Shown: positions 32,765 to 42,516 of the stretch, one piece after another
Numbering within the stretch: the stretch's first letter is position 1
Layout: every line of letters starts with the position of its first letter
Position numbers and translations under genes: made by a program
Notes under the pieces: generated by a model
Databases searched by the model: none
Told to the model about the DNA's origin: nothing
Seen by the model: only the letters and a program-made list of their open reading frames with translations
From: Pseudomonas sp. RIT288
Lineage (GTDB): Bacteria; Pseudomonadota; Gammaproteobacteria; Pseudomonadales; Pseudomonadaceae
NCBI RefSeq assembly: GCF_000631985.1
Contig: NZ_JFYN01000034.1
Coordinates: forward strand, 558,001 to 622,000
Direction: 5' to 3'
DNA length: 64,000 bases

Positions 32765-34762
32765 TCATGGGTTCCATTTGTTGGAGAGCGCAGGCCTTAC
32801 GGTTTTCAGGTCCGGCAGGTTGTCGAGAAAATTGTCCGGGTAGTAACCGAAACTGGTCGCACCCTGACGCTTGAGCCGGCCCATCCAGTCCGCCAGTTGG
32901 GCGCCATCGATGTCGGCCTGATCCTTTTTCGTCCAGTCGCGGGCCTGCAGTTCGAACACGGTGCGATCCAGCGCGCCGGGGCGCTGTTTGATCTTCGCCA
33001 CCAGTTCTTCGAGCCACGGGCCGGATTGCGCCAGGGTCTGTTTTTCCATCAGCGGCATGGCCATCGGCGCCGTCCAGTCGTAGGTCACGAGGAAGTCGTC
33101 GAGGTTCTGCGCAAACCAGGCTTCGCTCTCAGGATTGAGCACCGGCTCGGCGAAGATGTTGCGTGCGGTCAGCACCTGCGGGCCACGGATCGCACGCACC
33201 TTGGCGGTCAGTTCGTTGGTGAAGTCGATCAGGTATTGGCTCTTGAAACGCGTCCAGCGCTGCATCGCAGCCGGATCGTCGCGCAGGGCGGCGATCGACC
33301 CCGGCAAACCCTGCGCCGTATAGGCTTTCAAGGCCTCCGGGCTGGCGTCTTCGAAGTCCGAGAGCACCGCGTCGTCGTGATAAAGGATGCCGTCGACCGA
33401 GGTCAGGCGCGCCACGTCTTCGTAGATTTCACCGATGATCCGCCGTACTTGCGGATCGAATGGCGACAGGCGCTGATACTGGCCCGGATCGACCGAAGTG
33501 GTGCCGGTCTTCGGATCCCAGCGCGTGACACGCGGCAGCTTCGAATCGAGGCCAAAACTCAGGACCGGCATCCACGCGAACACTTTCACGTGCGCCCGAG
33601 TTCGCAGTTGCCAGGCAACACGATCGAAGATGTCGGCGCGCACCGGCAGGTGACGGTTGGGGAAGTACAGCGAGTGCACCAGCCCGTCGCCCTTTGGATC
33701 GGCGAAGGCCTGCAGGAACACGGTGTTGGCGCCCATGTCGGCCATGCGCTGGATCAGCTTGCCAAGGTTGATTTCCTGCTGCGCCGGATCCGGGTCATAA
33801 ACGTTGTCCAGATCGACGTGCACCACACGCATGGCGAAATCCGACTGCACGCCAACGATGCTGTTGGCGAAATGCTCGCCGTCAGGATCGGAGGCCACCA
33901 GGAAACGCGGGCTGCTCATCAGGTTGTCGAGGGCATCGAGACCGTCGTCCAGGGTCAGGGCCATTTCGTAGCCCTGCTCGCCGACCACGGCCAGCGATGT
34001 GCCGTCCGCCGTGCCGTACGGCCAGACCCAGATGCGCGGTTTCTTGCCGGTGACTTTGCGGATCTTTTCCGAAATGGTCGCGACGTCATTGCGGATCCGG
34101 GCGCGGAACTGCTCTTCGGACTCATAGCGTTTGGTGAGCGGATCGTAGCGGCGTGTCGCGGCAGCCGGCTGCAGGTTGCCTTGCGGGTTGGCGAGGATGC
34201 CTTTGTGGCTGGCGTCGGTGTGGGCGGCGATTTCCACCAGCCCCGATTGCGAGATCTCGCGCACCTGATCCCAGGTCAGGAAGTCGGAGCGTGCGCGCGG
34301 TGCACCGGCAAAATCCACTGGCTGATTGAGCGGGGTGTCGATCCAGGTGCCGACCGGTGCCAGCAAGGCGTGCCAGTTGTAGGCGCGCAGCACCGGCAGC
34401 ACGCGGGTATAGAAGCTTGAGTAACCGTCGTCGAAGCTGAGCAGGATGGCTTTGGCCGGCAATTCCGGGCCGCCCTTGCGCGCCGCCATGATCTGATCGA
34501 CGGTGACCGGTTGGTAGCCGTTCTCCCGCAGCCACGCGAGCTGCTCGATCATGCGCTCGGTGCGCACCGCCACCACGGCCTGATCGGGGTCACGGTCTTC
34601 GACGTCGTGATAGGCGATGCCCAGCACGTGGTTTTTCGGCCACGGTTTTTCACTGGCCGCCACCGGACGTTGCGACGGCGGCGCGAAGGCCGGGGCTTGC
34701 TGGGCGCAGGCGCTGACCAGCAGCACTCCCAGCAGAAGGATGAAACGCGTCATCAAAGGCAT
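32765..34762 (-). CDS. pgaB: PNAG N-deacetylase lipoprotein PgaB
   Basis: Outer-membrane lipoprotein of 665 residues that partly deacetylates the polymer before export. The ATG at 34762 gives a signal peptide with lipobox VSAC (cysteine near residue 19). The polysaccharide deacetylase domain has LSFDDGYSSFY (metal-binding aspartates) and AAHTDASHKG (metal-binding histidines). From about residue 310 follows the GHL13-type glycoside hydrolase-like domain with LYHDDAVL. Length agrees with E. coli PgaB (672). It lies 12 bp after pgaA and 1 bp before pgaC. Confidence 0.93.
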   Translation of the reverse strand: MPLMTRFILLLGVLLVSACAQQAPAFAPPSQRPVAASEKPWPKNHVLGIAYHDVEDRDPDQAVVAVRTERMIEQLAWLRENGYQPVTVDQIMAARKGGPELPAKAILLSFDDGYSSFYTRVLPVLRAYNWHALLAPVGTWIDTPLNQPVDFAGAPRARSDFLTWDQVREISQSGLVEIAAHTDASHKGILANPQGNLQPAAATRRYDPLTKRYESEEQFRARIRNDVATISEKIRKVTGKKPRIWVWPYGTADGTSLAVVGEQGYEMALTLDDGLDALDNLMSSPRFLVASDPDGEHFANSIVGVQSDFAMRVVHVDLDNVYDPDPAQQEINLGKLIQRMADMGANTVFLQAFADPKGDGLVHSLYFPNRHLPVRADIFDRVAWQLRTRAHVKVFAWMPVLSFGLDSKLPRVTRWDPKTGTTSVDPGQYQRLSPFDPQVRRIIGEIYEDVARLTSVDGILYHDDAVLSDFEDASPEALKAYTAQGLPGSIAALRDDPAAMQRWTRFKSQYLIDFTNELTAKVRAIRGPQVLTARNIFAEPVLNPESEAWFAQNLDDFLVTYDWTAPMAMPLMEKQTLAQSGPWLEELVAKIKQRPGALDRTVFELQARDWTKKDQADIDGAQLADWMGRLKRQGATSFGYYPDNFLDNLPDLKTVRPALSNKWNP

Positions 34763-34774
34763 CTTCAAACTCTT

Positions 34775-37255
34775 CTAGAAGCGGAAAGTGAGGTCGACAA
34801 GCAGACGCAGATCGGTCTCCCGATCACCGTCGTAGGGCCGGTTGATCACACTGAACAAGCCGCCCACCTCGAACACGTCGTTCCAGGCATAACGCTGGCC
34901 GTAGCCGAGCATCGCCATGCCGCCGGTGCCGTGATCACGTTGGCTGTACGTACCCGCACCGGCCTGGAACTGCTGGCTCCACGAGGTTTCGTAACGGTGG
35001 TAGAGCACATGGTTGACGTTGACCGTCGGCATCACGCTGAAGTCCGACTTCGGGTTGAAGTACGGCACGTCATCGGATTTCGAGTTGTGGCTGGTGCCGA
35101 CTTCCAGACCGGCATCGACCTGCACGTTCGGCGCGCTGTAGACACCCTCGCGCCCGGTGAGCAAGGCCTCGACGCGGTTGTTGCCATCACTGAAGTGCGA
35201 CGGACTGACCGACAGCCGCCACTCGCGGCTCTCGTTGGCGCGCCAGCGGATGAACGCGTTGCCGCCGTTGGCCTTGATGTCGCTGTTCAGCGCACGCAAC
35301 GGCGTCTCGGCCGACAGGTATTCGAGGCTGCCGCCGTACTGCCAGTGGTCGTTGATGTCACGGGCGATCGCCAGACGTGCGCCCTGTTTGTCGCCAAAGC
35401 CATAATCATGATTGGAAACTTCGGCTTCAAGCGTCATGTCGCGGGTTCGACGTTCCAGACCGACACGTTGAAAACGGTGATGGCCGGTCCCTTCGGCGAA
35501 GTCGCCGGTGGCATAACCCGCGCCGGCAAATACGCGCCAGTCTTCATCGATCGGAGGGCTGTACAACGTAGTCTGAATGCCGAAGTCGCGACTGCCACTG
35601 ACCGCGCCGGCATCACCGCTGCCACCGCCATTGGCTTTGCCGCCGTAAGCTTCGACGCGCAGTTCGGACATGTCATGGACTTCTCGCTCGCGGGCCGCTC
35701 GTTGCACCTGGCGGTTGTCCGGGAAACGCGCGACCACGTCATCGGTCAGCGCATCCATCTGCCGCCATTCCTGCAGGGTCATCGCGGTGCGCGCCTGGGC
35801 GATTTCCAGGCCCATGTCGCGGGGGGCTATGCTCTCGGTTTCCTTGAGCTGGTTTTCGGCGCGGCGTGGCCACTGTCGGGCCAGGTACAGATCGGCCTGG
35901 GCCAGACGCAAACCGAGGTTGCCCGGCGCCTGATCGACCAGTGTCTGCAGGCGTTCCTCGCCGTGCGGCAGGTCGGAGCCGTAGGTGCCGGCTTGCGCCG
36001 CGAGCTGCTGGGCGTCCATCCATTCATCGTTGGGGTTGCCGATCGGCAAGCCCTTGAGTTCGACTCGCGGTTTCTGGGTCTTGGCCAGATCCTCGGCGAC
36101 TTTGCGCGCGTCATCGGCGCGGTCGCTTTCCAGCAGCGAGTAGTACAACGCCGTGGTGTCTTCGAGTCGATCACCGACATCGGCGTCCGGGGCCGACAGC
36201 ACCTGGCGATACAGGTCCGTGGCGATTTCCGGCTGGCGCTGATCCAGATACGACGCCGCTACCCAGCGCAGGGCGTAGGTCGGAATCTTCACGCCTTCGG
36301 CTTGCAGCTTCTGATATTCGTTGATGACATCAGCGGTGCGCGCCCGGGCCTTGAGTGCGCCCATGCGGTCGATGCGCCAGCGAACCACGTCCTCGTGGGC
36401 GCTGGCGTCCGGGGTCCAGGTGGCGAGCAATTTGTCGTAATCGGCCAACGCGCGGTCGGCGATCACGTAGCGTTCTTTTTCGCTGCGGGTGGCGAGTTCG
36501 GCCAGACGCACGCGTTCGGCAGCCAGATCACCTTCGAGGCGACGCAGGGTGACCGGGTCGATCAACCCGGGACGTTGATTGGCCAGACGCAGCGCCGGTT
36601 CCGGCAGCCGCGCCTTTTGCAGGGCGACCACGTATTCACGGGCGACTTCCGGCTTGCTGCCGGCACGGATGAACGCCTGATCGTATTCAAACAGCGCGTC
36701 GTACTGCTTGCCGGCGCGGGTCAGGGCATAGCCCAGTGCGAGGCGGCGCGAGGGATCGTCGGGTTTGGCGGCGACCAGGGCCTTGGCGCGGGTCACGGCT
36801 TCGTCAGGTTTGCCCGAGTCAGCCTGAGTCAGCGCCAGACCCAGTTGCAGGTCAGCGTTGTCCGGCTCCAGCGCCAGGGCCTTGTTGTAGACCTGGGTCG
36901 CCTGATCCCAACGCTTGAGGTTGCGATAGGCGCGTGCGGTGGCGGTCAGTGCCTGCACCGGCAGCACCCGGTCACGGCCCTGGGTCTCATAGACCTGCAC
37001 CACTTCCGCATCGAGGCCGGCCCAACTGGCGATCTGCAGGTGATCGCTGATCTGGCCAGTGGTCGACTGCCCCGGTGGCACCTGGCGCAGCACGTTCAGC
37101 GCAGGCGTGGTCTGGCCGGCACGGGCATCACGCACCATCTGATCATAGGGTGTATCGGCAAACGCCAGTGCCGGCCAGAGCAACTGGCTGCACAGCGCAA
37201 CGCGAAACAACGGGCGTAAACCACGATGTAAAGCAGGAACATCAATACGCGGCAT
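34775..37255 (-). CDS. pgaA: PNAG outer-membrane porin PgaA with TPR domain
   Basis: Export channel of 826 residues. After a signal peptide (cleavage near LAFA-DTPYDQ, residue 33) there is a long helical region of tetratricopeptide-type repeats (about residues 35-510) that binds PgaB in the periplasm, and a C-terminal beta-barrel of about 300 residues ending in a typical outer-membrane terminal VDLTFRF. Length is close to the E. coli protein (807). It is the promoter-proximal gene of pgaABCD. Confidence 0.93.
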   Translation of the reverse strand: MPRIDVPALHRGLRPLFRVALCSQLLWPALAFADTPYDQMVRDARAGQTTPALNVLRQVPPGQSTTGQISDHLQIASWAGLDAEVVQVYETQGRDRVLPVQALTATARAYRNLKRWDQATQVYNKALALEPDNADLQLGLALTQADSGKPDEAVTRAKALVAAKPDDPSRRLALGYALTRAGKQYDALFEYDQAFIRAGSKPEVAREYVVALQKARLPEPALRLANQRPGLIDPVTLRRLEGDLAAERVRLAELATRSEKERYVIADRALADYDKLLATWTPDASAHEDVVRWRIDRMGALKARARTADVINEYQKLQAEGVKIPTYALRWVAASYLDQRQPEIATDLYRQVLSAPDADVGDRLEDTTALYYSLLESDRADDARKVAEDLAKTQKPRVELKGLPIGNPNDEWMDAQQLAAQAGTYGSDLPHGEERLQTLVDQAPGNLGLRLAQADLYLARQWPRRAENQLKETESIAPRDMGLEIAQARTAMTLQEWRQMDALTDDVVARFPDNRQVQRAAREREVHDMSELRVEAYGGKANGGGSGDAGAVSGSRDFGIQTTLYSPPIDEDWRVFAGAGYATGDFAEGTGHHRFQRVGLERRTRDMTLEAEVSNHDYGFGDKQGARLAIARDINDHWQYGGSLEYLSAETPLRALNSDIKANGGNAFIRWRANESREWRLSVSPSHFSDGNNRVEALLTGREGVYSAPNVQVDAGLEVGTSHNSKSDDVPYFNPKSDFSVMPTVNVNHVLYHRYETSWSQQFQAGAGTYSQRDHGTGGMAMLGYGQRYAWNDVFEVGGLFSVINRPYDGDRETDLRLLVDLTFRF

Positions 37256-37446
37256 TCGTCAGCATCCTTACATGGCCAGCCGGGTCGCAATGCCCCCCTT
37301 GCCCATTCGTAACGGAGACCGGGTCAAAACAGACCCGGCCAAGCTTAGTCAGGCAGTCTTGCATGCAAGCGTAGTCGAATATCCAGAACGCAATAATTGT
37401 TCAGAATCGTGGCGTCGGCTCAGACGAAAACCCGAACACCAGACAG

Positions 37447-37484
37447 CAAAACGCCCGGCGTCTGTGGATCAGAGGCCGGGCGTT
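37447..37484 (-). terminator. Terminator after the DUF945 gene
   Basis: Perfect 10-bp stem AACGCCCGGC/GCCGGGCGTT around a 15-nt loop; on the minus strand it is followed by TTTG. It ends the DUF945 transcript. The rest of the 247-bp gap to pgaA must hold the pgaA promoter, which was not resolved. Confidence 0.8.
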
Positions 37485-37502
37485 GTTATTTAGAACGCAG
37501 GA

Positions 37503-39008
37503 TTACTGCACTTGCGTGACGCCAGCGAACTTGCTCATCAGGAAGCCGACGAACTGCTCGACGGTCATCTTCTGGCCGTTGAACTCCACCTGATTGGCGG
37601 CGTAATGCAGCTTGGTCACGACGTTGGTGCCATCGACGGTCGCCAACTGCGAACCGACTGCCATGCCGGAGAACATGTCGGCACCGGCGCTGGCCTGATC
37701 AACGATGGCTTTGGCGTCAGTCTGACCGTCGAGCTGCGCCTGCACGCTGAGCAGATCGATCAGCATCGGCTTGGACACCTGAATCTTCATATCCAGCAGC
37801 GCGATCAACTGTTTGCCCAGTTGATCCGGCGGCAGATCCATCGACTGCGGCTTGGTCAGGTCAATCACCAGGCTCGCGCGGCTTTCACCGTTGGCGGTTT
37901 TCAGCGACAGGTTTTCCAGCGCGATCTGCGGACTGGCGGCCAGCAGTTTCTGCAGGTCAGCCTTGACCTGTGCCGACTCGGCTTCGGTCAGGTTCAGTTC
38001 CGGTGCCGGCAGGCCGGCTTCGGCAGCGGCCGCCGCTTCCTTCTCGTATGGCTGCAACTTAGTCTGGTAGATCTGCATCAACGACATCGTCGACGGGATG
38101 TCGAGGTTCTTCAGGCTCATGGCCATGTTGGCCGAACCGATTTTCTTGTCGTTGAGGGTGACTTCACCCACCTTGTAGTCAGCGCGACCCGAGGCATTGC
38201 TGCCGCTCTCTTCGGTGAGGTTCTTCATTTCGAAGTTCTTCACGCCGAGCACCGACTGCTTGGGACCAAAGGTGGTTTTGCTGTTGGTCAGCTCCAGGGT
38301 GTTTTCCCCGGTGTAATAGCCGTAGCTGCTCTTGGTGAGGTTGCTGGCCAGGGTCAGACCGTTGAGTTCGACCTGCACCGGCGCCTGATCCTGCGACACG
38401 GTGACCAGTTTCAGGTTGTCCATGTAGCCGTCAGCCTTGACCTTCTGCGCCTGGGCACTGGCGGAAATGTTCATGGTCAGGCCGGAAAATTTCAGGCTCG
38501 ACTGCTCGTCCAGCGCGGTTTCCAGCGGCAGCAATTCCAGGCTGCTGGTGGTGGATTCGTCGTAGCCGATGTTGGTCACGCCCTTGAGCGGCGCGGCGCC
38601 TTTGGTGGCGGCAAACCATTTTTCGGTGGCCGGGCTCTTTTCCAGCTCGTAATTGCTGGTCGCCATGACCGGCAGCCACTTCAGCGACACCAGACGCGAG
38701 AACGGTAGCGGGCCATGTTCGATGTGGTCGACGAACAGCAGCTCGACCGGCTGGTCACCGAACATCTCACCCTCACCCTTGAGGCGGTAGTGCGCGGTGC
38801 TGGTGAAGGTGTGACGCTCCAGCGACACCAGCTCCAGCGACGCGGTGCCATTGGAGCCGGCCATCGCGGTCTGCAGCTCTTTATTGGCGTTGCTGACGGC
38901 GTTGTTCAGCACACCTTCAATCTTGGTCCCGGTATACCAGGCCCCGCCGGCGCTGATCGCACCGATGGCAACAACAATCCCGAGAAGCACGCCTGCTGAT
39001 TTATTCAT
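37503..39008 (-). CDS. DUF945 (YdgA-type) envelope protein
   Basis: A 501-residue protein from ATG 39008 with a single N-terminal hydrophobic segment (residues 6-26, ending GGAWYTG), then a long beta-rich region. The start MNKSAGVLLGIVVAIGAIS and the repeated L-x-L-x strands fit the DUF945 family (E. coli YdgA and YihF), thought to be periplasm-facing and inner-membrane anchored. No catalytic motif is visible. It is monocistronic: a terminator follows and a 246-bp gap with a REP pair precedes it. Confidence 0.8.
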   Translation of the reverse strand: MNKSAGVLLGIVVAIGAISAGGAWYTGTKIEGVLNNAVSNANKELQTAMAGSNGTASLELVSLERHTFTSTAHYRLKGEGEMFGDQPVELLFVDHIEHGPLPFSRLVSLKWLPVMATSNYELEKSPATEKWFAATKGAAPLKGVTNIGYDESTTSSLELLPLETALDEQSSLKFSGLTMNISASAQAQKVKADGYMDNLKLVTVSQDQAPVQVELNGLTLASNLTKSSYGYYTGENTLELTNSKTTFGPKQSVLGVKNFEMKNLTEESGSNASGRADYKVGEVTLNDKKIGSANMAMSLKNLDIPSTMSLMQIYQTKLQPYEKEAAAAAEAGLPAPELNLTEAESAQVKADLQKLLAASPQIALENLSLKTANGESRASLVIDLTKPQSMDLPPDQLGKQLIALLDMKIQVSKPMLIDLLSVQAQLDGQTDAKAIVDQASAGADMFSGMAVGSQLATVDGTNVVTKLHYAANQVEFNGQKMTVEQFVGFLMSKFAGVTQVQ

Positions 39009-39172
39009 GAATGACCTGATCAATGTCCGTGGCTGAAATGTGGTCGTCTTCCCTGAACCCGTGACCGGGTCGCGGCTCGACTCCGCTGAAATTAGCAGTG
39101 GAGATTAGCACTGGCAGCACGAGGCGGCCCAATGTTTAAAGGTTAAAGAGTGTCTATGGACACACGCAAAAG

Positions 39173-39251
39173 CAAAAAGATCGCAGCCTTCGGCAGCTCC
39201 TGCAAAGGAATGCGTTTCCTGTAGGAGCTGCCGAAGGCTGCGAACTTTTGC
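39173..39251. repeat. REP-like hairpin
   Basis: GATCGCAGCCTTCGGCAGCTCCTGCA and an inverted partner GTAGGAGCTGCCGAAGGCTGCGAAC just beyond the stop of the membrane protein gene at 39255. Confidence 0.82.
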
Positions 39252-39254
39252 TTT

Positions 39255-39890
39255 TCAGGAGTACTGAACCTCGATCTCATCGAGTTGATGATCAAAGCTT
39301 TTGAGCCGCGCCGTCCAGGTATACACCAGCACTTCAAAGTCGCGATCGATTACCGCCCCGCCCGGCCCGTCGGCCCGGGGGTCGCAGAAATCCAGTTGAT
39401 AACGCTCACGGGCCATGGCCGTGGCGACATCCGACAGTTCGCGGGCATTGTTGAGCCAGTGCCAGCCTTCATCGGCAATCTGCTTGTCGAGTTCCAGGCA
39501 CTGTTTTTTCAGGGCTTCGAGGCTTTTTTCCAGCGGGGTGCCAGTGAGTTCGCCCATGACTTCGGCGAAGGTGCGTCCCGGTTGCCAGTAGCTGCCCCAG
39601 AAGTAGCGGTCGAACACGGTTTCGACCCGGCGCAGGGCGACTTTGGTGTCCCAGATCAGCACCAGCGTCTTGCCCTGTTCCATCTGGCGTTTCTTGACCC
39701 GCTGCACCTGCAGCGACGCCCAGGCCACCACCACGATTGCCATGACCGCAATCAGCGCGACGGCGCTGTCGAGGAAGACCATGGCCTTGTCGATCTGATG
39801 GGCCAGCATGATGCCGTAGAAATAGGTGGCCGACAGCAGCACCAGCGCTACCAGGGCGCACCAGAAGCCGAGAGCGTAAGGGTTTTTCAT
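39255..39890 (-). CDS. Hypothetical membrane protein, two N-terminal helices
   Basis: Not recognised as a named family. The 211-residue protein has hydrophobic segments at about residues 8-30 and 42-60, which leave the last 150 residues on one side, probably the cytoplasm. That part is charged and helical (RVKKRQMEQGK; LEKSLEALKKQCLELDKQ) with several tryptophans. ATG at 39890. It is read in the same direction as the DUF945 gene but separated by a REP hairpin and 246 bp, and it follows the efflux operon's last gene by 93 bp. Confidence 0.7.
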   Translation of the reverse strand: MKNPYALGFWCALVALVLLSATYFYGIMLAHQIDKAMVFLDSAVALIAVMAIVVVAWASLQVQRVKKRQMEQGKTLVLIWDTKVALRRVETVFDRYFWGSYWQPGRTFAEVMGELTGTPLEKSLEALKKQCLELDKQIADEGWHWLNNARELSDVATAMARERYQLDFCDPRADGPGGAVIDRDFEVLVYTWTARLKSFDHQLDEIEVQYS

Positions 39891-39983
39891 TATTGGTTTC
39901 CCCTAGACCAGCGCTAGCAATGTGCGCTGAAAGGGTGCGTTGCACGTGGCACCCTTCCAACACTTCAAAGCATAGCAACGGCT

Positions 39984-41426
39984 TCAGGGTTTGCTGGTGC
40001 TTGAGGCTTGCGTTCGTCCGCTTTCCCAACCGCCGCCCAGCGCGAGGAACAAATCGATCTGGCTCATGGCGACCTGGGTGTTGGCGGCGGCCAGTTGCGC
40101 GGTGACGTCGGTGTAGGTGCGGGTCGCCTGCAGGTCGGCGAGGAACGACTCACGTCCGGCCTGGAAGAAGCGGTGGGTCTGGTCCGCCGCCAGTTTTGCC
40201 GATTGCTCGGCGTCGGCCAGGGCGTCGCGGCGTTGCAGCAGCGCGCTGTACTGGGCCAGGCCGGTCTGGGTTTCGCGGATGGCGTTGAGCACCACCCCGT
40301 CGAAATGCGCCAGTGCACCCTGCGCCGATGCTTCGGCTTCACGGATCCGCGCGCGGGCGCCGTTGGTCGGTACCTTCCAGCTCAGCGACGGGCCAAAGCC
40401 CCAGCGGTTGGTCGACGGATCACCCAAGTCGTCAATAAGACCGACGGTGCCGATGGTCGCGCCGATACTGATGTCCGGGTACAACTCGCCCGTGGCGACG
40501 CCGATGCCCGCTGTCGAGGCCGCCAAGCGACGTTCCGCCTGACGGATATCGGGACGACGCTTGAGCAGCGCAGCGCCATCACCCACTGGCACCAATTGGG
40601 CGATTTTCGGCAACTCGGCACAGGTTGCGGTGCCGGCCGGCAATTGCTCGACCGGTTTGGCCAGCAGCATCGACAGGCGGAACAACCCGGCCTGACGCGC
40701 TGCCTCATAACGCGGCAGGTCGGCGCGCAACGACTTGAATTGGGTTTGCGAACGGGTGACCTGAGTCTCATCGCCACGCCCGGCATCGCGCAGACGCTGG
40801 ATCAGCGTGGTGCTCTGCGATTGCAGGTCGAGGGAATGCTGGGCGATTTCCCGCTCTTCATTGGCGGCGCACACCTGGGTGTAGGCGCGAACCACGTCGG
40901 CCACCAAAGTGATCCGTGCGGTGTCAGCCGCCGCTTGCGTCGCATCGGCGTTAGCCTTCGCGCCTTCGATACCGCGTTGCAGAGTGCCCCACAGATCGAA
41001 CTGATAAGACGCGCTGATGCCAATATCACCGACGTTGTCGACCGGGACTTTTTCCGGCAGCAAGAACGCCTGACCGGATTCCTGCAAACGCTGCGCGCCC
41101 ATCTTCACGCCTGCGCTCCAGCCACCCGCCGCTTCGGCCTCATCGACTTGCGCGCGAGCCCGTTGAAGGTTCGCCGCCGCCACGCGCAAGTCAGTGTTGG
41201 AGGCCATGGCCTGCTGCACCAGTTGATCCAGACGTGGATCCTTATAAAGCCGCCACCAATCCGCCGGCACCGGCGCCGACACCACCGGTTTGCCCTCCAC
41301 CGCGAGTTCGCCCTGAAAGTCCTTGCGCTGCACCGCGGCGTCAGCGGGCAGATAATAGTCCGGCCCGACCATCTGACAGGCCGAGAGCATCACGCCCAAC
41401 CCGGCGATCATCAGGGCCTTGTTCAT
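39984..41426 (-). CDS. NodT/OprM-type outer membrane efflux lipoprotein
   Basis: Outer-membrane channel of 480 residues. The signal peptide ends with lipobox LSAC (cysteine at 17: MNKALMIAGLGVMLSACQ), followed by MVGPDYYLP, the usual start of TolC-like lipoproteins. Two OEP repeats follow, with RARAQVDEAEAA-type coiled coils and the duplicated RRPDIRQAERRLAA motif. It is the last gene of a tripartite pump operon (MarR, FUSC, DUF1656, HlyD, OMF) and overlaps the HlyD gene by 4 bp. Confidence 0.92.
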   Translation of the reverse strand: MNKALMIAGLGVMLSACQMVGPDYYLPADAAVQRKDFQGELAVEGKPVVSAPVPADWWRLYKDPRLDQLVQQAMASNTDLRVAAANLQRARAQVDEAEAAGGWSAGVKMGAQRLQESGQAFLLPEKVPVDNVGDIGISASYQFDLWGTLQRGIEGAKANADATQAAADTARITLVADVVRAYTQVCAANEEREIAQHSLDLQSQSTTLIQRLRDAGRGDETQVTRSQTQFKSLRADLPRYEAARQAGLFRLSMLLAKPVEQLPAGTATCAELPKIAQLVPVGDGAALLKRRPDIRQAERRLAASTAGIGVATGELYPDISIGATIGTVGLIDDLGDPSTNRWGFGPSLSWKVPTNGARARIREAEASAQGALAHFDGVVLNAIRETQTGLAQYSALLQRRDALADAEQSAKLAADQTHRFFQAGRESFLADLQATRTYTDVTAQLAAANTQVAMSQIDLFLALGGGWESGRTQASSTSKP

Positions 41427-42310
41427 TGCGCGGGCTCCTGCGTTTTGTCGTCGATGATCGACACGGTGGCGGTACGTCCGGCGATCATGCGGAAGTCTTC
41501 CGGCACTTCGTCAAAGGCGATACGCACCGGAATCCGCTGCGCCAGCCGCACCCAGCTGAACGCCGGGTTGACGTTGGGCAGCAGGTTGTTGCCGCTGGTG
41601 CGGTCGCGGTCTTCGATACCGGCGACGATGCTTTCGACATGCCCGCGCAGCCTGGCCTTGTCGCCGATCACGCGGATATCCACCGACTGCCCGACATGAA
41701 TGCCGTCGAGTTTGGTTTCTTCGAAATAACCGTCGATGTGGAACGAGTTGCTGTCGACCACCGACAGCACCGGCCGCCCGGCGGTGACGAACTCCTGCAC
41801 TCGCGGCGCGCGGTCGTTGACGTAACCGTCCACCGGGCTGCGGATCACCGAGCGATCCAGATTGAGCTGCGCGCTGTCCACCGTCACCAGCGCTTCGGCC
41901 AGCGCCGATTGCGCGCGGGCGACCTTCGACAGGCTTTCTTCCAGTTGTTCGGCCGGCACCAGGTTGCCCAGGCCACGGTTGCGCTTGGCTTCACGCTGCG
42001 CCTGGGCCAGGGTTTCTTCACGATCGGCAACCGCTGCTTTAGCCTGACGCAGGGCCAGTTTGAAACGGTCCTGGTCGATGCTGAACAGCACCTGACCGCG
42101 CTTGATCAACTGGTTGTCCTTGACCTCGACCTGCTGGATCAGCCCGGACACGTCCGGGGCGATCTGAATGATGTCGGCACGAATGTGGCCGTCACGGGTC
42201 CACGGCGCAAACATGTAATACATCACCATGCGCCAGACGAGGACGACGGCAAAAGTCACGATCAGCAGGGTCAGTACCACGCGACCGATGGTCAGAAACG
42301 GTTTTTTCAT
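41423..42310 (-). CDS. HlyD/AaeA-type periplasmic adaptor
   Basis: Membrane-fusion protein of 295 residues that links the inner-membrane FUSC transporter to the outer-membrane channel. It has one N-terminal membrane helix (residues 8-28), the biotinyl-lipoyl half DVSGLIQQVEVKDNQLIKRG near residue 50, a short helical hairpin, and the closing barrel SPVDGYVNDRAPRVQEFV. It resembles AaeA of p-hydroxybenzoate efflux. ATGA overlaps on both sides show tight coupling with DUF1656 and the channel gene. Confidence 0.9.
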   Translation of the reverse strand: MKKPFLTIGRVVLTLLIVTFAVVLVWRMVMYYMFAPWTRDGHIRADIIQIAPDVSGLIQQVEVKDNQLIKRGQVLFSIDQDRFKLALRQAKAAVADREETLAQAQREAKRNRGLGNLVPAEQLEESLSKVARAQSALAEALVTVDSAQLNLDRSVIRSPVDGYVNDRAPRVQEFVTAGRPVLSVVDSNSFHIDGYFEETKLDGIHVGQSVDIRVIGDKARLRGHVESIVAGIEDRDRTSGNNLLPNVNPAFSWVRLAQRIPVRIAFDEVPEDFRMIAGRTATVSIIDDKTQEPAQ

Positions 42311-42516
42311 GTCATCAGGTATCGACTGAGTGAGTCCACGCCGTACAGCAGCACGGCGTAGAGCGCCACGTTGAACAATGCCCGGTGCCAGACCAGACGG
42401 TAAAAGTGCACACGCGTCAGCACGCCGTGCACCAGCAGAAACAACACATAGGTGATGCCCATCAGCACCAGCAGGGTCGGCAGGAAAATCCCGCTGATAT
42501 CCAGATCACCGATCAT
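42307..42516 (-). CDS. DUF1656 (AaeX-like) small membrane protein
   Basis: A 69-residue protein with two membrane helices (about residues 10-32 and 46-64) and the family pattern DLDISGIFLPTLL at the start. It is always found with AaeA/AaeB-type pumps; its role is not known. The ATG at 42516 overlaps the FUSC stop by 4 bp, and its stop overlaps the adaptor start by 4 bp. A longer in-frame extension is antisense-like noise inside the FUSC gene. Confidence 0.88.
   Translation of the reverse strand: MIGDLDISGIFLPTLLVLMGITYVLFLLVHGVLTRVHFYRLVWHRALFNVALYAVLLYGVDSLSRYLMT

Noticed and set aside
34511..37219. 902-codon open frame on the plus strand opposite pgaA/pgaB
   Set aside because: It is antisense to two genes with strong domain evidence, has a low-complexity His/Gln/Val-rich composition and no recognisable motif; it is a shadow of GC-rich codon use.
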